Positions 50,039-58,393 of a stretch of 64,000 bases of DNA are shown here, piece after piece. Position 1 is the first letter of the stretch, and each line of letters starts with the position of its first letter. Origin of the DNA: Actinomadura macrotermitis (GTDB taxonomy: Bacteria > Actinomycetota > Actinomycetes > Streptosporangiales > Streptosporangiaceae). The stretch is taken from positions 682,001 through 746,000 of the forward strand of contig NZ_WEGH01000003.1 of the NCBI RefSeq assembly GCF_009604375.1, written 5' to 3'. The translations under genes and the position numbers were made by a program. The notes under the pieces are model-generated. The model searched no databases. It worked only from the letters and a program-made list of their open reading frames with translations, and was not told where the DNA came from.

Positions 50039-50692
50039 TCAGCTCTCCCGGTGCCCGAGATAGGCCAGTACGGCCATGACGCGCCGGTGCCCCCCCTGCG
50101 CGGGCTGCAGGTCCAGCTTCATGAAGATGCTGGAGATGTGCTTCTCCACCGCCCCCTCGGTGACGACCAGGTCCCGCGCGATCTCCCCGTTGGACAGGCC
50201 CTGCGCCATCAGCCCGAGCACCTCGCGCTCGCGCGGCGTCAGGTCCCGCAGCGGGTCGCCGCCCCGGCGGCGGCCGAGCAGCTGCCCGATCACCTCGGCG
50301 TCGATGACGGTCCCGCCCGCCGCGATGCGGCGCACCGCGTCGATGAACTCGGCGACGTCGGCGACCCGCTCCTTCAGCAGGTAGCCGACGCCCTCGGCGC
50401 CGCCGCCGATGAGGTCGGTCGCGTACCGCTCCTCCACGTACTGCGACAGCACCAGGATCGGGGTGCCCGGCACCGCCTCGCGGACGGCGAGCGCGGCGCG
50501 CAGCCCCTCGTCGGTGAACGACGGCGGCATCCGCACGTCCACGATCGCCAGGTCGGGCCGGTGCTCCTGGACGATGCCGAGCAGGCCGGGGCCGTCGCCC
50601 ACCGTCGCCACGGTCTCGACGCCGGCGTCGGCCAGCAGCCGGACCAGCCCTTCGCGCAACAGCACCGAATCCTCGGCGATCACCACCCGCAT
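50039..50692 (-). CDS. NarL/LuxR-family response regulator
   Basis: The 217-residue protein has a receiver domain (VVIAEDSVLLREGLVRLL, phospho-acceptor Asp52 in AIVDVRMPP, a Lys in YLLKERVADVAEF) and a LuxR-type helix-turn-helix (DLTPREREVLGLMAQGLSNGEIARDLVVTEGAVEKHISSIFMKL). The kinase gene lies 25 bases upstream in the same direction. A 20-bp palindrome before the kinase gene is a candidate autoregulatory site. Confidence 0.95.
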   Translation of the reverse strand: MRVVIAEDSVLLREGLVRLLADAGVETVATVGDGPGLLGIVQEHRPDLAIVDVRMPPSFTDEGLRAALAVREAVPGTPILVLSQYVEERYATDLIGGGAEGVGYLLKERVADVAEFIDAVRRIAAGGTVIDAEVIGQLLGRRRGGDPLRDLTPREREVLGLMAQGLSNGEIARDLVVTEGAVEKHISSIFMKLDLQPAQGGHRRVMAVLAYLGHRES

Positions 50693-50717
50693 GGGCCCAG
50701 TATCGCCGACCGCGCCG

Positions 50718-52031
50718 TCACCAGCTGCACGGCAGGTCGGCGCGGACGACGGTCGGGCCGCCGACGGGGCTGTCCACGGTCAGCAGCCCGTCGATGGTCG
50801 CGGCGCGGTCGGCCAGCCCGGCCAGGCCGCCGCCCTTGGCCGCCACGGCGCCGCCGACCCCGTTGTCGCTGATCTCCACCACGACCCACGGGCCGTCCTT
50901 GACGGCCCGCACCGACGCCTGCGTCGCCCGCGCGTACTTGGCGATGTTGGCGAGGGCCTCGGCGACGATGAAGTAGGCGATGCTCTCCACCGCCGCCGGC
51001 GGCCGCTCGGGCAGGTCCACCTCGACCTGCACCGGCACCGGCGCGCGCGCCGCCAGGCCCGACAGCGCCGGGTCCAGGCCCCGGTCGGTCAGGATCGCGG
51101 GGTAGATGCCGCGGGCCAGGTCGCGCAGCTCGGCGATGGCCTCCTTGGTGCCCGAGTGGGCCTGCTCGATGAGGGCCCGCGCGCCCTCGGGGTCGTCCTC
51201 GAGCTTGGCGCGGGCCCGGCCGATGTCCATCGCGACGGCCAGCAGCCGCTGCTGGGCGCCGTCGTGCAGGTCCCGCTCGATGCGGCGGCGCTCGAACTCC
51301 ACCGCGTCCACGCCCCGGGCGCGGCTCGCCTGCAGGTGCGCGGTCCGCTCGCGCAGCTCCTTGTTCTCGGCCTGCGACCGGCTCGGGCCGAGCAGGAGAC
51401 GCGCGTACAGGACGTGCCCGATCGCCAGCGTCCGCGTGAGGTACATCGCGGGGAGCAGCAGGACGAGCCCGACGGCCGTCACCGGCAGCGCGCTCAGCGG
51501 GTCGCCGGCCCAGTACGAGACGTTCCCGGCGCCGACCTCCATGCCGCCGCCGTCCACGAGCACGATCACCGGCAGGAAGGTCAGGATCCCGGTGGCCAGC
51601 CACAGCGGGAAGACCACGAGGAACTCCACCAGCGCCACCGGGAACAGCAGCCCGACGTACAGCAGGTCCTTCCACGTCGCCGGGTCGGCCGACATGACCT
51701 TCAGCTTGCGCAGCGGGTTGCGCCCCTGGGGCAGCGGCCGGTACGGGCTCGGCACCTCCACCCCGAACGCGGCCCGGAGCAGCAGCCGTTCGACGGCCGC
51801 GACGGTCCGCCACGCGAGCATCATCAGCACCAGCAGCGGGATGCCCACCCAGATGATCGTGGTGGCGAGCGAGACGCCCAGCCCGACCACCAGCCCGACG
51901 AAGCACCCGAACCCGATCGCGACATGCGCCACGAAGTAGGCGGCGGCGCGCCAGGTCAGCGACGACCCGGCCATCGCCAGGGGCCGCCACGAGCCGTCCA
52001 CCACTGTCCGCCGCGCGCTCAACTCGCCCAC
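50718..52031 (-). CDS. NarL-type sensor histidine kinase
   Basis: GTG 52031 stands six bases after GGAGG and gives 437 residues. The N-terminal half is the actinobacterial four-helix sensor domain (YFVAHVAIGFGCFVGLVVGLGVSL, TTIIWVGIPLLVLMMLAWR, two later pairs) with LPQGRNPLRKLKVMSADPATWKDLLY. The kinase core has FERRRIERDLHDGAQQRLLAVAMDIGRA with the phospho-acceptor His, AYFIVAEALANIAKYARA (N box) and DNGVGGA with GGLAGLADRAATIDG. It should phosphorylate the regulator encoded next. The signal is unknown; the sensor domain is typical of envelope-stress kinases. Confidence 0.93.
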   Translation of the reverse strand: MGELSARRTVVDGSWRPLAMAGSSLTWRAAAYFVAHVAIGFGCFVGLVVGLGVSLATTIIWVGIPLLVLMMLAWRTVAAVERLLLRAAFGVEVPSPYRPLPQGRNPLRKLKVMSADPATWKDLLYVGLLFPVALVEFLVVFPLWLATGILTFLPVIVLVDGGGMEVGAGNVSYWAGDPLSALPVTAVGLVLLLPAMYLTRTLAIGHVLYARLLLGPSRSQAENKELRERTAHLQASRARGVDAVEFERRRIERDLHDGAQQRLLAVAMDIGRARAKLEDDPEGARALIEQAHSGTKEAIAELRDLARGIYPAILTDRGLDPALSGLAARAPVPVQVEVDLPERPPAAVESIAYFIVAEALANIAKYARATQASVRAVKDGPWVVVEISDNGVGGAVAAKGGGLAGLADRAATIDGLLTVDSPVGGPTVVRADLPCSW

Positions 52032-52115
52032 ATCGTCCCTCCGTGCCTGGTCCACCGTACGTCCCCACCCTGCCGAACCCCCAGGCCACAGACCATGCAG
52101 CGCTCCGGCCTCCCG

Positions 52116-52135
52116 AGGTAGGGCTAGCCCTACCT
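52116..52135. promoter_or_regulatory. 20-bp perfect palindrome upstream of the kinase gene
   Basis: AGGTAGGGCTAGCCCTACCT is a perfect palindrome 85 bases before the kinase start. A 17/20 match occurs before the DUF4097 lipoprotein at 27020. It is a likely binding site of the LuxR-type regulator encoded at 50039. Confidence 0.6.
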
Positions 52136-52430
52136 TTTTCAAGCCCGGCCCAAGGGGCCTCGCCTTCGGCCTGGCCCGCCCGGGTTGGCAGCGCACTCGC
52201 GTGATCACTCAGATCGCTGGGAAACACGCCTCGGCGCAGGCCGACCCCAATCACGTGCCGTCCTCCCGCCTGCGCGGGCGAGGAAGGGGTGACACTTCAG
52301 TCGCGCGCTACGCAGCGCATCGCGCAGACCGGGACCCCGCCACACAACGGCGTCCCAACTGCGCAAGCGATCGCGGGGTGGCACCCCACCTGCGCGCTGC
52401 GCAGAACAACGCGCAGGGCGGGGCCCCACC
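52136..52430. other. Intergenic region with imperfect tandem repeats
   Basis: No gene is convincing. Two imperfect copies of a roughly 50-base unit (around 52312-52356 and 52398-52443) share CGCGCAG, ACCCCGCC/CCCCACC and ACGGCGTC elements, and short GCGC-rich inverted repeats are frequent. The region separates the leftward kinase promoter from the terminator of rho. Confidence 0.45.
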
Positions 52431-52477
52431 AAACGGCGTCGCCCCCGTCCGGGAACCGGACGGGGGCGACGCCGTTT
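52431..52477 (-). terminator. Very strong intrinsic terminator after rho
   Basis: A perfect 22-bp inverted repeat with a GAA loop begins 16 bases after the rho stop. The outer bases AAA/TTT give the A/U tract on both strands. It is one of the longest perfect stems in the window. Confidence 0.92.
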
Positions 52478-52492
52478 GCGGTCGTTCTACTC

Positions 52493-54568
52493 TCAGCGGT
52501 CGTCGGAGACCGTGGTCTTCTGGACCTGGAGCAGGAACTCGGCGTTGGACTTGGTCTCCTTCATCTTCTCGATGAGGAGCTCCAGCGCCTGCTGCGTGTC
52601 GAGGGCGTGCAGCACCCGGCGCAGCTGCCAGACCACCCGCAGCTCCTCGGGAGCCATGAGGATCTCTTCCTTACGGGTGCTGGACTGGTCGACGTCCACC
52701 GCCGGGAAGATGCGCTTGTCGGCCAGGGAGCGGTTGAGCTTCAGCTCCATGTTGCCGGTGCCCTTGAACTCCTCGAAGATGACCTCGTCCATGCGGGACC
52801 CGGTCTCCACCAGGGCGGTGGCGAGGATGGTCAGCGAGCCGCCGTTCTCGATGTTGCGCGCCGCGCCGAAGAACCGCTTGGGCGGGTACAGCGCGGTCGA
52901 GTCGACACCGCCGGACAGGATGCGCCCGGAGGCCGGCGCGGCCAGGTTGTAGGCACGGCCGAGGCGGGTGATGGAGTCGAGCAGCACCACGACGTCGTGG
53001 CCCAGCTCGACCAGCCGCTTGGCGCGCTCGATGGCCAGCTCGGCGACCGTGGTGTGGTCCTCGGCGGGACGGTCGAAGGTCGAGTGGATGACCTCGCCCT
53101 TCACCGTCCGCTGCATGTCGGTGACCTCTTCGGGCCGCTCGTCGACCAGCACGACCATCAGGTGGCACTCGGGGTTGTTCTTGGTGATCGCGTTGGCGAT
53201 CGACTGGAGCACCATCGTCTTGCCGGCCTTCGGCGGCGACACGATGAGGCCGCGCTGGCCCTTGCCGATCGGCGACACCAGGTCGATGATCCGGGTGGTC
53301 AGCACGCCCGGGTCGGTCTCCAGCCGCAGCCGCTCCTGCGGGTACAGCGGGGTCAGCTTGGAGAAGTCGACGCGGCCCTTGGCCTGGTCGGGCTCCATGC
53401 CGTTGACGGTGTCCAGGCGGACGAGCGCGTTGAACTTCTCGCGCCGCTCGCCGTCGCGGGCCTGGCGGACCGCGCCGGTGATGACGTCGCCCTTGCGCAG
53501 GCCGTTCTTGCGGACCTGGGCGAGCGAGACGTACACGTCGTTCGGGCCGGGCAGGTAGCCGGTGGTCCGCACGAACGCGTAGTTGTCCAGGATGTCCAGG
53601 ATGCCGGCGACGGGGATGAGGACGTCGTCCTCGCTGATCACCGGCTCCTCGTAGCGCTCACGGCCGCCACGGCCGCGGTTGCGCTCGCGGAACCGGCGGC
53701 CCCGGCGGCCACCGCGCTCGTCGTCGTCGTTGCCGCCCTGACCGCCCTGGCCGCCACCGCCGCCGGCGTTCTGGCCGCCGCCGCGCTGCCGGTCGCCGCG
53801 GTCGCCGCGGTCGTTGCGGCCCTCGCCGCGGTCGTTGCGGTCGCCACGGCCTTCGCCGCGCTCGCCGCGCTCGTTGCGGCCCTCGCCGCGGTCGCCCCGC
53901 TCACCGCGGTCGCCACGGTCGCCGCGCTCACCGCGGTCGCCCCGCTCGGCGCGGTCGCGTCCGCCGCGGCTGCGCTGCCGGCCGCCCTCGCGTCCGCCTT
54001 CACGGCCGCCCTCGCGCCCGCCGCCCTGGTTCTGCTGGCCCTGGCCCTCGCCGTCCTCGGCACCGGCCTCGGGCTTGCCGCCCTGCGGCCTGTCGGCCTG
54101 CTGCTGCCGGCCGCCCTTGCCCTCGCCCTTGCCCTCGCCCTTGTCGGACGCGGCCTTCTCCGGCTTGCCGGTGTTCTCGGGCGCGGTCTTCTCCGGCTTG
54201 GCCTCGGTCTTCGCGGCGTCGGCGACGGTGACCTGCTCCTCGGCGGTGTCGCGCTTGGCGGCGGTGGCGCGGGTGCGGCGCGGACGCTCGGCCTTCACCG
54301 TCTCAGCGGCTCCCTGGTCGCCCCCGGCCGCGCCCTGCCCCTGGCCGCCGCCCTGCTTCTCCTGGATGGCGGTGATGAGCTGGCTCTTGCGCATCCCGGT
54401 GGTGCCGGTGATGCCAAGGCTGGACGCGAGCGCCTTCAGCTCGGGCAGCAGCATGGCCGACAGGCCGGTGCCCGCGCGGCGGCGCCGGGGGGCGGCGCGC
54501 TCGGCGCCCGCGTCGGCGTCGGCTGCGGGACTGGTCGCGTCCGTAAGGAGTTCGCTGGATTCGCTCAC
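52493..54568 (-). CDS. rho: Transcription termination factor Rho with long charged insert
   Basis: The 691-residue protein has the N-terminal helix-extended-helix (LSAMLLPELKALASSLGITGTTGMRKSQLITAIQ), then about 200 residues rich in Arg, Gly, Asp, Glu and Gln (repeats of RGDRGE type), then the RNA-binding CSD (EDDVLIPVAGILDILDNYAFVRTTGYLPGPNDVYVSL) and the ATPase with PPKAGKTMVL, VDERPEEVTDM and the C-terminal motor loops. Such RG-rich inserts are typical of actinobacterial Rho and increase RNA binding. It is a ring hexamer that releases RNA polymerase. Confidence 0.97.
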   Translation of the reverse strand: MSESSELLTDATSPAADADAGAERAAPRRRRAGTGLSAMLLPELKALASSLGITGTTGMRKSQLITAIQEKQGGGQGQGAAGGDQGAAETVKAERPRRTRATAAKRDTAEEQVTVADAAKTEAKPEKTAPENTGKPEKAASDKGEGKGEGKGGRQQQADRPQGGKPEAGAEDGEGQGQQNQGGGREGGREGGREGGRQRSRGGRDRAERGDRGERGDRGDRGERGDRGEGRNERGERGEGRGDRNDRGEGRNDRGDRGDRQRGGGQNAGGGGGQGGQGGNDDDERGGRRGRRFRERNRGRGGRERYEEPVISEDDVLIPVAGILDILDNYAFVRTTGYLPGPNDVYVSLAQVRKNGLRKGDVITGAVRQARDGERREKFNALVRLDTVNGMEPDQAKGRVDFSKLTPLYPQERLRLETDPGVLTTRIIDLVSPIGKGQRGLIVSPPKAGKTMVLQSIANAITKNNPECHLMVVLVDERPEEVTDMQRTVKGEVIHSTFDRPAEDHTTVAELAIERAKRLVELGHDVVVLLDSITRLGRAYNLAAPASGRILSGGVDSTALYPPKRFFGAARNIENGGSLTILATALVETGSRMDEVIFEEFKGTGNMELKLNRSLADKRIFPAVDVDQSSTRKEEILMAPEELRVVWQLRRVLHALDTQQALELLIEKMKETKSNAEFLLQVQKTTVSDDR

Positions 54569-55017
54569 TAAGGGTCCTTCCCAGGGAGCGGGCGTTGGCC
54601 GGCGATCGGCCAGTCAACCCGGTAGTGCGGCCCGGCGGGGGCGCCGAGTCGGGCTGCGCGGACCGCGACGGGTCCGCGATGTGTGTTTTCTGGGCGCAGC
54701 CAGATGGTGATCGAAGCGGTCGGCTCGCTGGGATCCCGCAACCGCCACGACCGAAGTTTCGGTGGAAGACCGGACAACGGAGTGCCTCGGTCACGGGAAG
54801 CCTGGTACGCGGGACCGACACGGCCCCAAGGGCCGGACAGGTGACGCGTGGCTGACGAGCACTGGGCCCCGAACGGGGCATCTGGTGCGGCATTCAGCCT
54901 AACATCACCAGGGCACACTGCTATTCCCCAGAGGTCGATGTCTTCGCATTTTACCTAGGCGGATCATTGCACCTGCCCGGCGCGACGCTCCGGCCCACGG
55001 CCCCGCTCAGGTGGACG
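54569..55017. other. Long leader upstream of rho
   Basis: About 450 bases between rho and thrB (both leftward) have no convincing gene. The stretch near 54900-54960 is AT-richer (TATTCCCCAG, GCATTTTACCTAGG) and should contain the rho promoter, leaving a 5' leader of perhaps 330 bases. Long leaders are common for autogenously controlled rho. No clear thrB terminator is visible. Confidence 0.45.
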
Positions 55018-55971
55018 TCAGCGCGCTGCGCCGACGTCACCGGACTGGATACGGGCTCCGTGGGGGGCGACGTCCAAGGGGTACTCGTGCCACCCATTAC
55101 CCACTTTCAGGCCCATCGAATCAACCTGCGCCGCCGTTGTGAAGGCGAGGACAGTGGGACCTGCCCCGGAAATCACCGCCGGCGCCCCGTTCGCGCGCAG
55201 CCGCGCGACGAGTTCCGCCGATTCGGGCATCGCCGGAGCACGGTAGTCCTGGTGCAGCCGGTCCTCGGTGGCGTCCAGCAGCACGTCGGACGCGAGGCCC
55301 TGGCTGAGCGCCGCGATGAGCAGCGCGGCGCGTCCCGCGTTGGCGGCGGCGTCGCCGTGCGGGACGGTCTCGGGCAGCAGCCCGCGCGCGCGCTCGGTCG
55401 CCAGCCGCTGGTCCGGGACGAACGCCACGACCTGCTTCACCTGCGACTCCAGCCGGACGAGCCGGGGCCCGCCCGGCGTCGTCCAGGCGACGGTGAGGCC
55501 GCCCGCCAGGCACGGCGCGACGTTGTCGGGATGGCCTTCGATGGCGGTGGCGAGCCGCAGCGCGCCCTCGTCGTCCAGCAGGTGCCCGTGCGGATGCAGG
55601 TGCCGGGCCGCGAGGATGCCCGCCACGATCGCCGCCGACGACGAGCCGAGGCCCCGGCTGTGCGGGATCCGGTTCACGCACCGCAGCCCGATCCCCTGGA
55701 CCTGCCCGGCCATCCGCGTGGAGGCGAGCCCGTCGATGGCCTCCAGCGTCTGCCGCAGCACCTTGACGATCAGGTGCCGCTCGCCCCGCTCGGCGACCTC
55801 GGTCCCCTCGCCCTCGACCTCGATCGACACCCCGGCCACGGCGGTGCCGACCTGGACGGTGACCTCGTCCCACAGCCCGAGCGCCAGCCCGAGCGAGTCG
55901 AAGCCCGGCCCGAGGTTGGCGCTCGTCGCCGGCACCTGCACGGTGACCGGCGCGGGCCGCCAACCGCTCAC
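55018..55971 (-). CDS. thrB: Homoserine kinase
   Basis: The 317-residue GHMP kinase starts at GTG 55971, overlapping the thrC stop. VTVQVPATSANLGPGFDSLGLAL is the N-terminal GHMP motif, IPHSRGLGSSSAAIVAGILAA the Gly/Ser-rich ATP loop, and GAPAVISGAGPTVLAF the C-terminal motif. It phosphorylates homoserine for threonine synthase. Confidence 0.97.
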   Translation of the reverse strand: MSGWRPAPVTVQVPATSANLGPGFDSLGLALGLWDEVTVQVGTAVAGVSIEVEGEGTEVAERGERHLIVKVLRQTLEAIDGLASTRMAGQVQGIGLRCVNRIPHSRGLGSSSAAIVAGILAARHLHPHGHLLDDEGALRLATAIEGHPDNVAPCLAGGLTVAWTTPGGPRLVRLESQVKQVVAFVPDQRLATERARGLLPETVPHGDAAANAGRAALLIAALSQGLASDVLLDATEDRLHQDYRAPAMPESAELVARLRANGAPAVISGAGPTVLAFTTAAQVDSMGLKVGNGWHEYPLDVAPHGARIQSGDVGAAR

Positions 55972-57035
55972 GCGAGGCCCAGCGCGGACGCGGCGGCGTG
56001 CGCGTCGACCTTCACGGTCGTCGGCGCGGGCGCCCCCGAGATGGCCCAGTCGGGGTCCTTCAGCCCGTTTCCGGTCACGGTGCACACGACCGTGGAGCCG
56101 CGCGGCACCAGGCCCTGCTCGCTGGCCTGCAGCAGCCCGGCCACGCTCGCCGCCGACGCGGGCTCGACGAACACGCCCTCCTCGGCGGCCAGCATCCGGT
56201 ACGCGGCCAGGATCTGCCGGTCGGTGACCGAGTCGATCGCGCCGCCGGACTCGTCGCGCGCGGCGATCGCCAGGTCCCAGGAGGCGGGGTTGCCGATCCG
56301 GATCGCGGTCGCGATCGTCTGCGGCTTCAGCACCGGCTCGCCCTTGACGAACGGCGCGGCGCCCGACGCCTGGAAGCCCAGCATGCGCGGCCGGCGCGAC
56401 GCGACGCCGTCGGCGGCGTACTCGCCGTAGCCCATCCAGTAGGCGGAGATGTTGCCGGCGTTGCCGACCGGCAGGCAGTGGATGTCGGGGGCGTCGCCGA
56501 GCGCGTCCACGATCTCGAACGCGGCGGTCTTCTGCCCCTGCAGCCGGTACTTGTTCACCGAGTTGACCAGGGCGACCGGGTAGTCGACCGACAGCTTGCG
56601 GGCGAGCTCCAGGCAGTCGTCGAAGTTGCCGTCGACCTGCAGCAGCCGGGCGCCGTGCACCAGCGCCTGCGCCAGCTTGCCCATCGCGATCTTGCCCTGC
56701 GGCACCAGCACCGCGCAGGTCATCCCGGCGCGCACCGCGTAGGCGGCGGCCGACGCCGAGGTGTTGCCGGTGGAGGCGCAGATGACGGCCTTGGCGCCGT
56801 CCTCGGCGGCCTTGCTGATGGCCATCGTCATCCCGCGGTCCTTGAAGGACCCGGTCGGGTTGGCGCCCTCGACCTTGAAGTACACCTCGCAGCCGGTCAG
56901 CTGCGAGACCCGGTTCGCCGGGACCAGCGGCGTGCCGCCCTCCAGCAGGGTGACCACGGGGGTGCGGTCCGACACCGGGAGGCGGTCCCGGTACTCCTCG
57001 ATGAGGCCACGCCAGGCGCGGGCGGTCCCGTTCAC
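55968..57035 (-). CDS. thrC: Threonine synthase
   Basis: The 355-residue PLP enzyme has VYFKVEGANPTGSFKDRGMTMAI with Lys65 as the Schiff base, ICASTGNTSASAAAYA, LPVGNAGNISAYWMGY and CTVTGNGLKDPD. The length matches the short (class II-like) actinobacterial form. It converts phosphohomoserine to threonine. It lies 56 bases after hom and is coupled to thrB. Confidence 0.97.
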   Translation of the reverse strand: MNGTARAWRGLIEEYRDRLPVSDRTPVVTLLEGGTPLVPANRVSQLTGCEVYFKVEGANPTGSFKDRGMTMAISKAAEDGAKAVICASTGNTSASAAAYAVRAGMTCAVLVPQGKIAMGKLAQALVHGARLLQVDGNFDDCLELARKLSVDYPVALVNSVNKYRLQGQKTAAFEIVDALGDAPDIHCLPVGNAGNISAYWMGYGEYAADGVASRRPRMLGFQASGAAPFVKGEPVLKPQTIATAIRIGNPASWDLAIAARDESGGAIDSVTDRQILAAYRMLAAEEGVFVEPASAASVAGLLQASEQGLVPRGSTVVCTVTGNGLKDPDWAISGAPAPTTVKVDAHAAASALGLA

Positions 57036-57091
57036 TTCGATCTCCTCGCATGACCTGCGGTGTTGCCGCAGAGTGTAGAGCCCGGAAGGGG

Positions 57092-58393
57092 TTATTCGTC
57101 GCCTTCGACGCGCATGACGCTGGCCACCTCGCGCACGCTGGGCAGCCGGCCCAGCGTCTCGACGGTCGCCGACAGCGCCGCGTCGGGCGCCCGGTGCGTC
57201 ACCACGACGAGCTTGGCCTCGGCGCCGAGGCCCTCCTGGCGCACCGCCTTGATCGACACGTCGTTGCGGGCGAACTCCTCGGCGACGGTCGCCAGCACGC
57301 CGGCCTCGTCGGCCACGTCGAGCTCGATGTAGTACCGCGTCGTCGTCTCGCCCATCGGCAGCACCGGCAGTGACGCGTACGTCACCTCCACCGGCCCCGG
57401 CGTGCCCGCGATCAGGTTGCGGGCCACCGCGACCAGGTCGCCCATGATCGCCGAGGCGGTCGGGGCGCCGCCCGCGCCCGCCCCGTAGAACATCAGCGAC
57501 CCGGCCGACTCGGCCTCCACGAAGACCGCGTTGTAGGCCTCGCGCACGCTGGCCAGCGGATGCGTCCGCGGGATCATCGCCGGGTAGACGCGCACCGAGA
57601 CGCCGCGGCCGTTGCGGCCGCCGGCCGACGGGATCCGCTCGCAGATGGCCAGCAGCTTCACCACGCTGTCCATCTCCTTGGCGCCCGCCACGTCCGCGGC
57701 GGTCACCTCGGTGATGCCCTCGCGGTGCACGTCGGCGGCCGTCACCGGGGTGTGGAACGCCAGCTGGGCCAGGATGGCGGCCTTGGCGGCGGCGTCGAAG
57801 CCCTCGACGTCGGCCGTCGGGTCGGCCTCGGCGTAGCCGAGCGCCTGGGCCTCCTCCAGCGCCTCGGTGAACCCGGCGCCGTGGGTGTCCATCTGGTCCA
57901 GGATGTAGTTCGTCGTGCCGTTGACGATGCCGAGCACCCGCTGCACGTGGTCGCCGACCAGCGACTCGCGCAGCGGCCGCAGCAGCGGGATCGCCCCGGC
58001 CACCGACGCCTCGTAGTACAGGTCGGCGTTGTACTCGCGGGCGGCGGCGAACAGCGTCGCGCCGTCCTCGGCCAGCAGCGCCTTGTTGGCCGTGATCACC
58101 GACTTGCCGGTCTTCATCGCCGCCAGCAGCAGCGACCGGGCCGGCTCGATGCCGCCGATCACCTCGATGACGATGTCCACGTCCGGCCGGGTGACCAGCG
58201 CCTCGGCGTCGGTGGTGAGCAGGGCGGGATCGACGCCCTCGCGGACGCGGTCGGGACGCCGCACGGCGATCCCGGCCAGCTCCAGCGGAGCCCCGACGCG
58301 CGCGGCCAGGTCGGCGGCCTGCTCGCGCAGCAGCCGGACGACCTCAATGCCGACAACGCCACAGCCCAGCAGCGCCACCCGCAACGGTTTCAC
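57092..58393 (-). CDS. hom: Homoserine dehydrogenase
   Basis: The 433-residue protein has the NAD(P) motif LLGCGVVGIEVVRLL, TRPDVDIVIEVIGG, KSVITANKALLAEDG with the active-site Lys, and GIVNGTTNYILDQM. The C-terminal ACT domain (YYIELDVADEAGVLATVAEEFARNDVSIKAV) provides feedback control by threonine. It reduces aspartate semialdehyde to homoserine. The start overlaps the lysA stop by four bases. Confidence 0.97.
   Translation of the reverse strand: MKPLRVALLGCGVVGIEVVRLLREQAADLAARVGAPLELAGIAVRRPDRVREGVDPALLTTDAEALVTRPDVDIVIEVIGGIEPARSLLLAAMKTGKSVITANKALLAEDGATLFAAAREYNADLYYEASVAGAIPLLRPLRESLVGDHVQRVLGIVNGTTNYILDQMDTHGAGFTEALEEAQALGYAEADPTADVEGFDAAAKAAILAQLAFHTPVTAADVHREGITEVTAADVAGAKEMDSVVKLLAICERIPSAGGRNGRGVSVRVYPAMIPRTHPLASVREAYNAVFVEAESAGSLMFYGAGAGGAPTASAIMGDLVAVARNLIAGTPGPVEVTYASLPVLPMGETTTRYYIELDVADEAGVLATVAEEFARNDVSIKAVRQEGLGAEAKLVVVTHRAPDAALSATVETLGRLPSVREVASVMRVEGDE

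Noticed and set aside
53690..53990. Short regular repeats that could suggest a CRISPR array or minisatellite
   Set aside because: The repeats are codon-level (RGDRGE) inside the rho reading frame, with no unique spacers and no cas genes.
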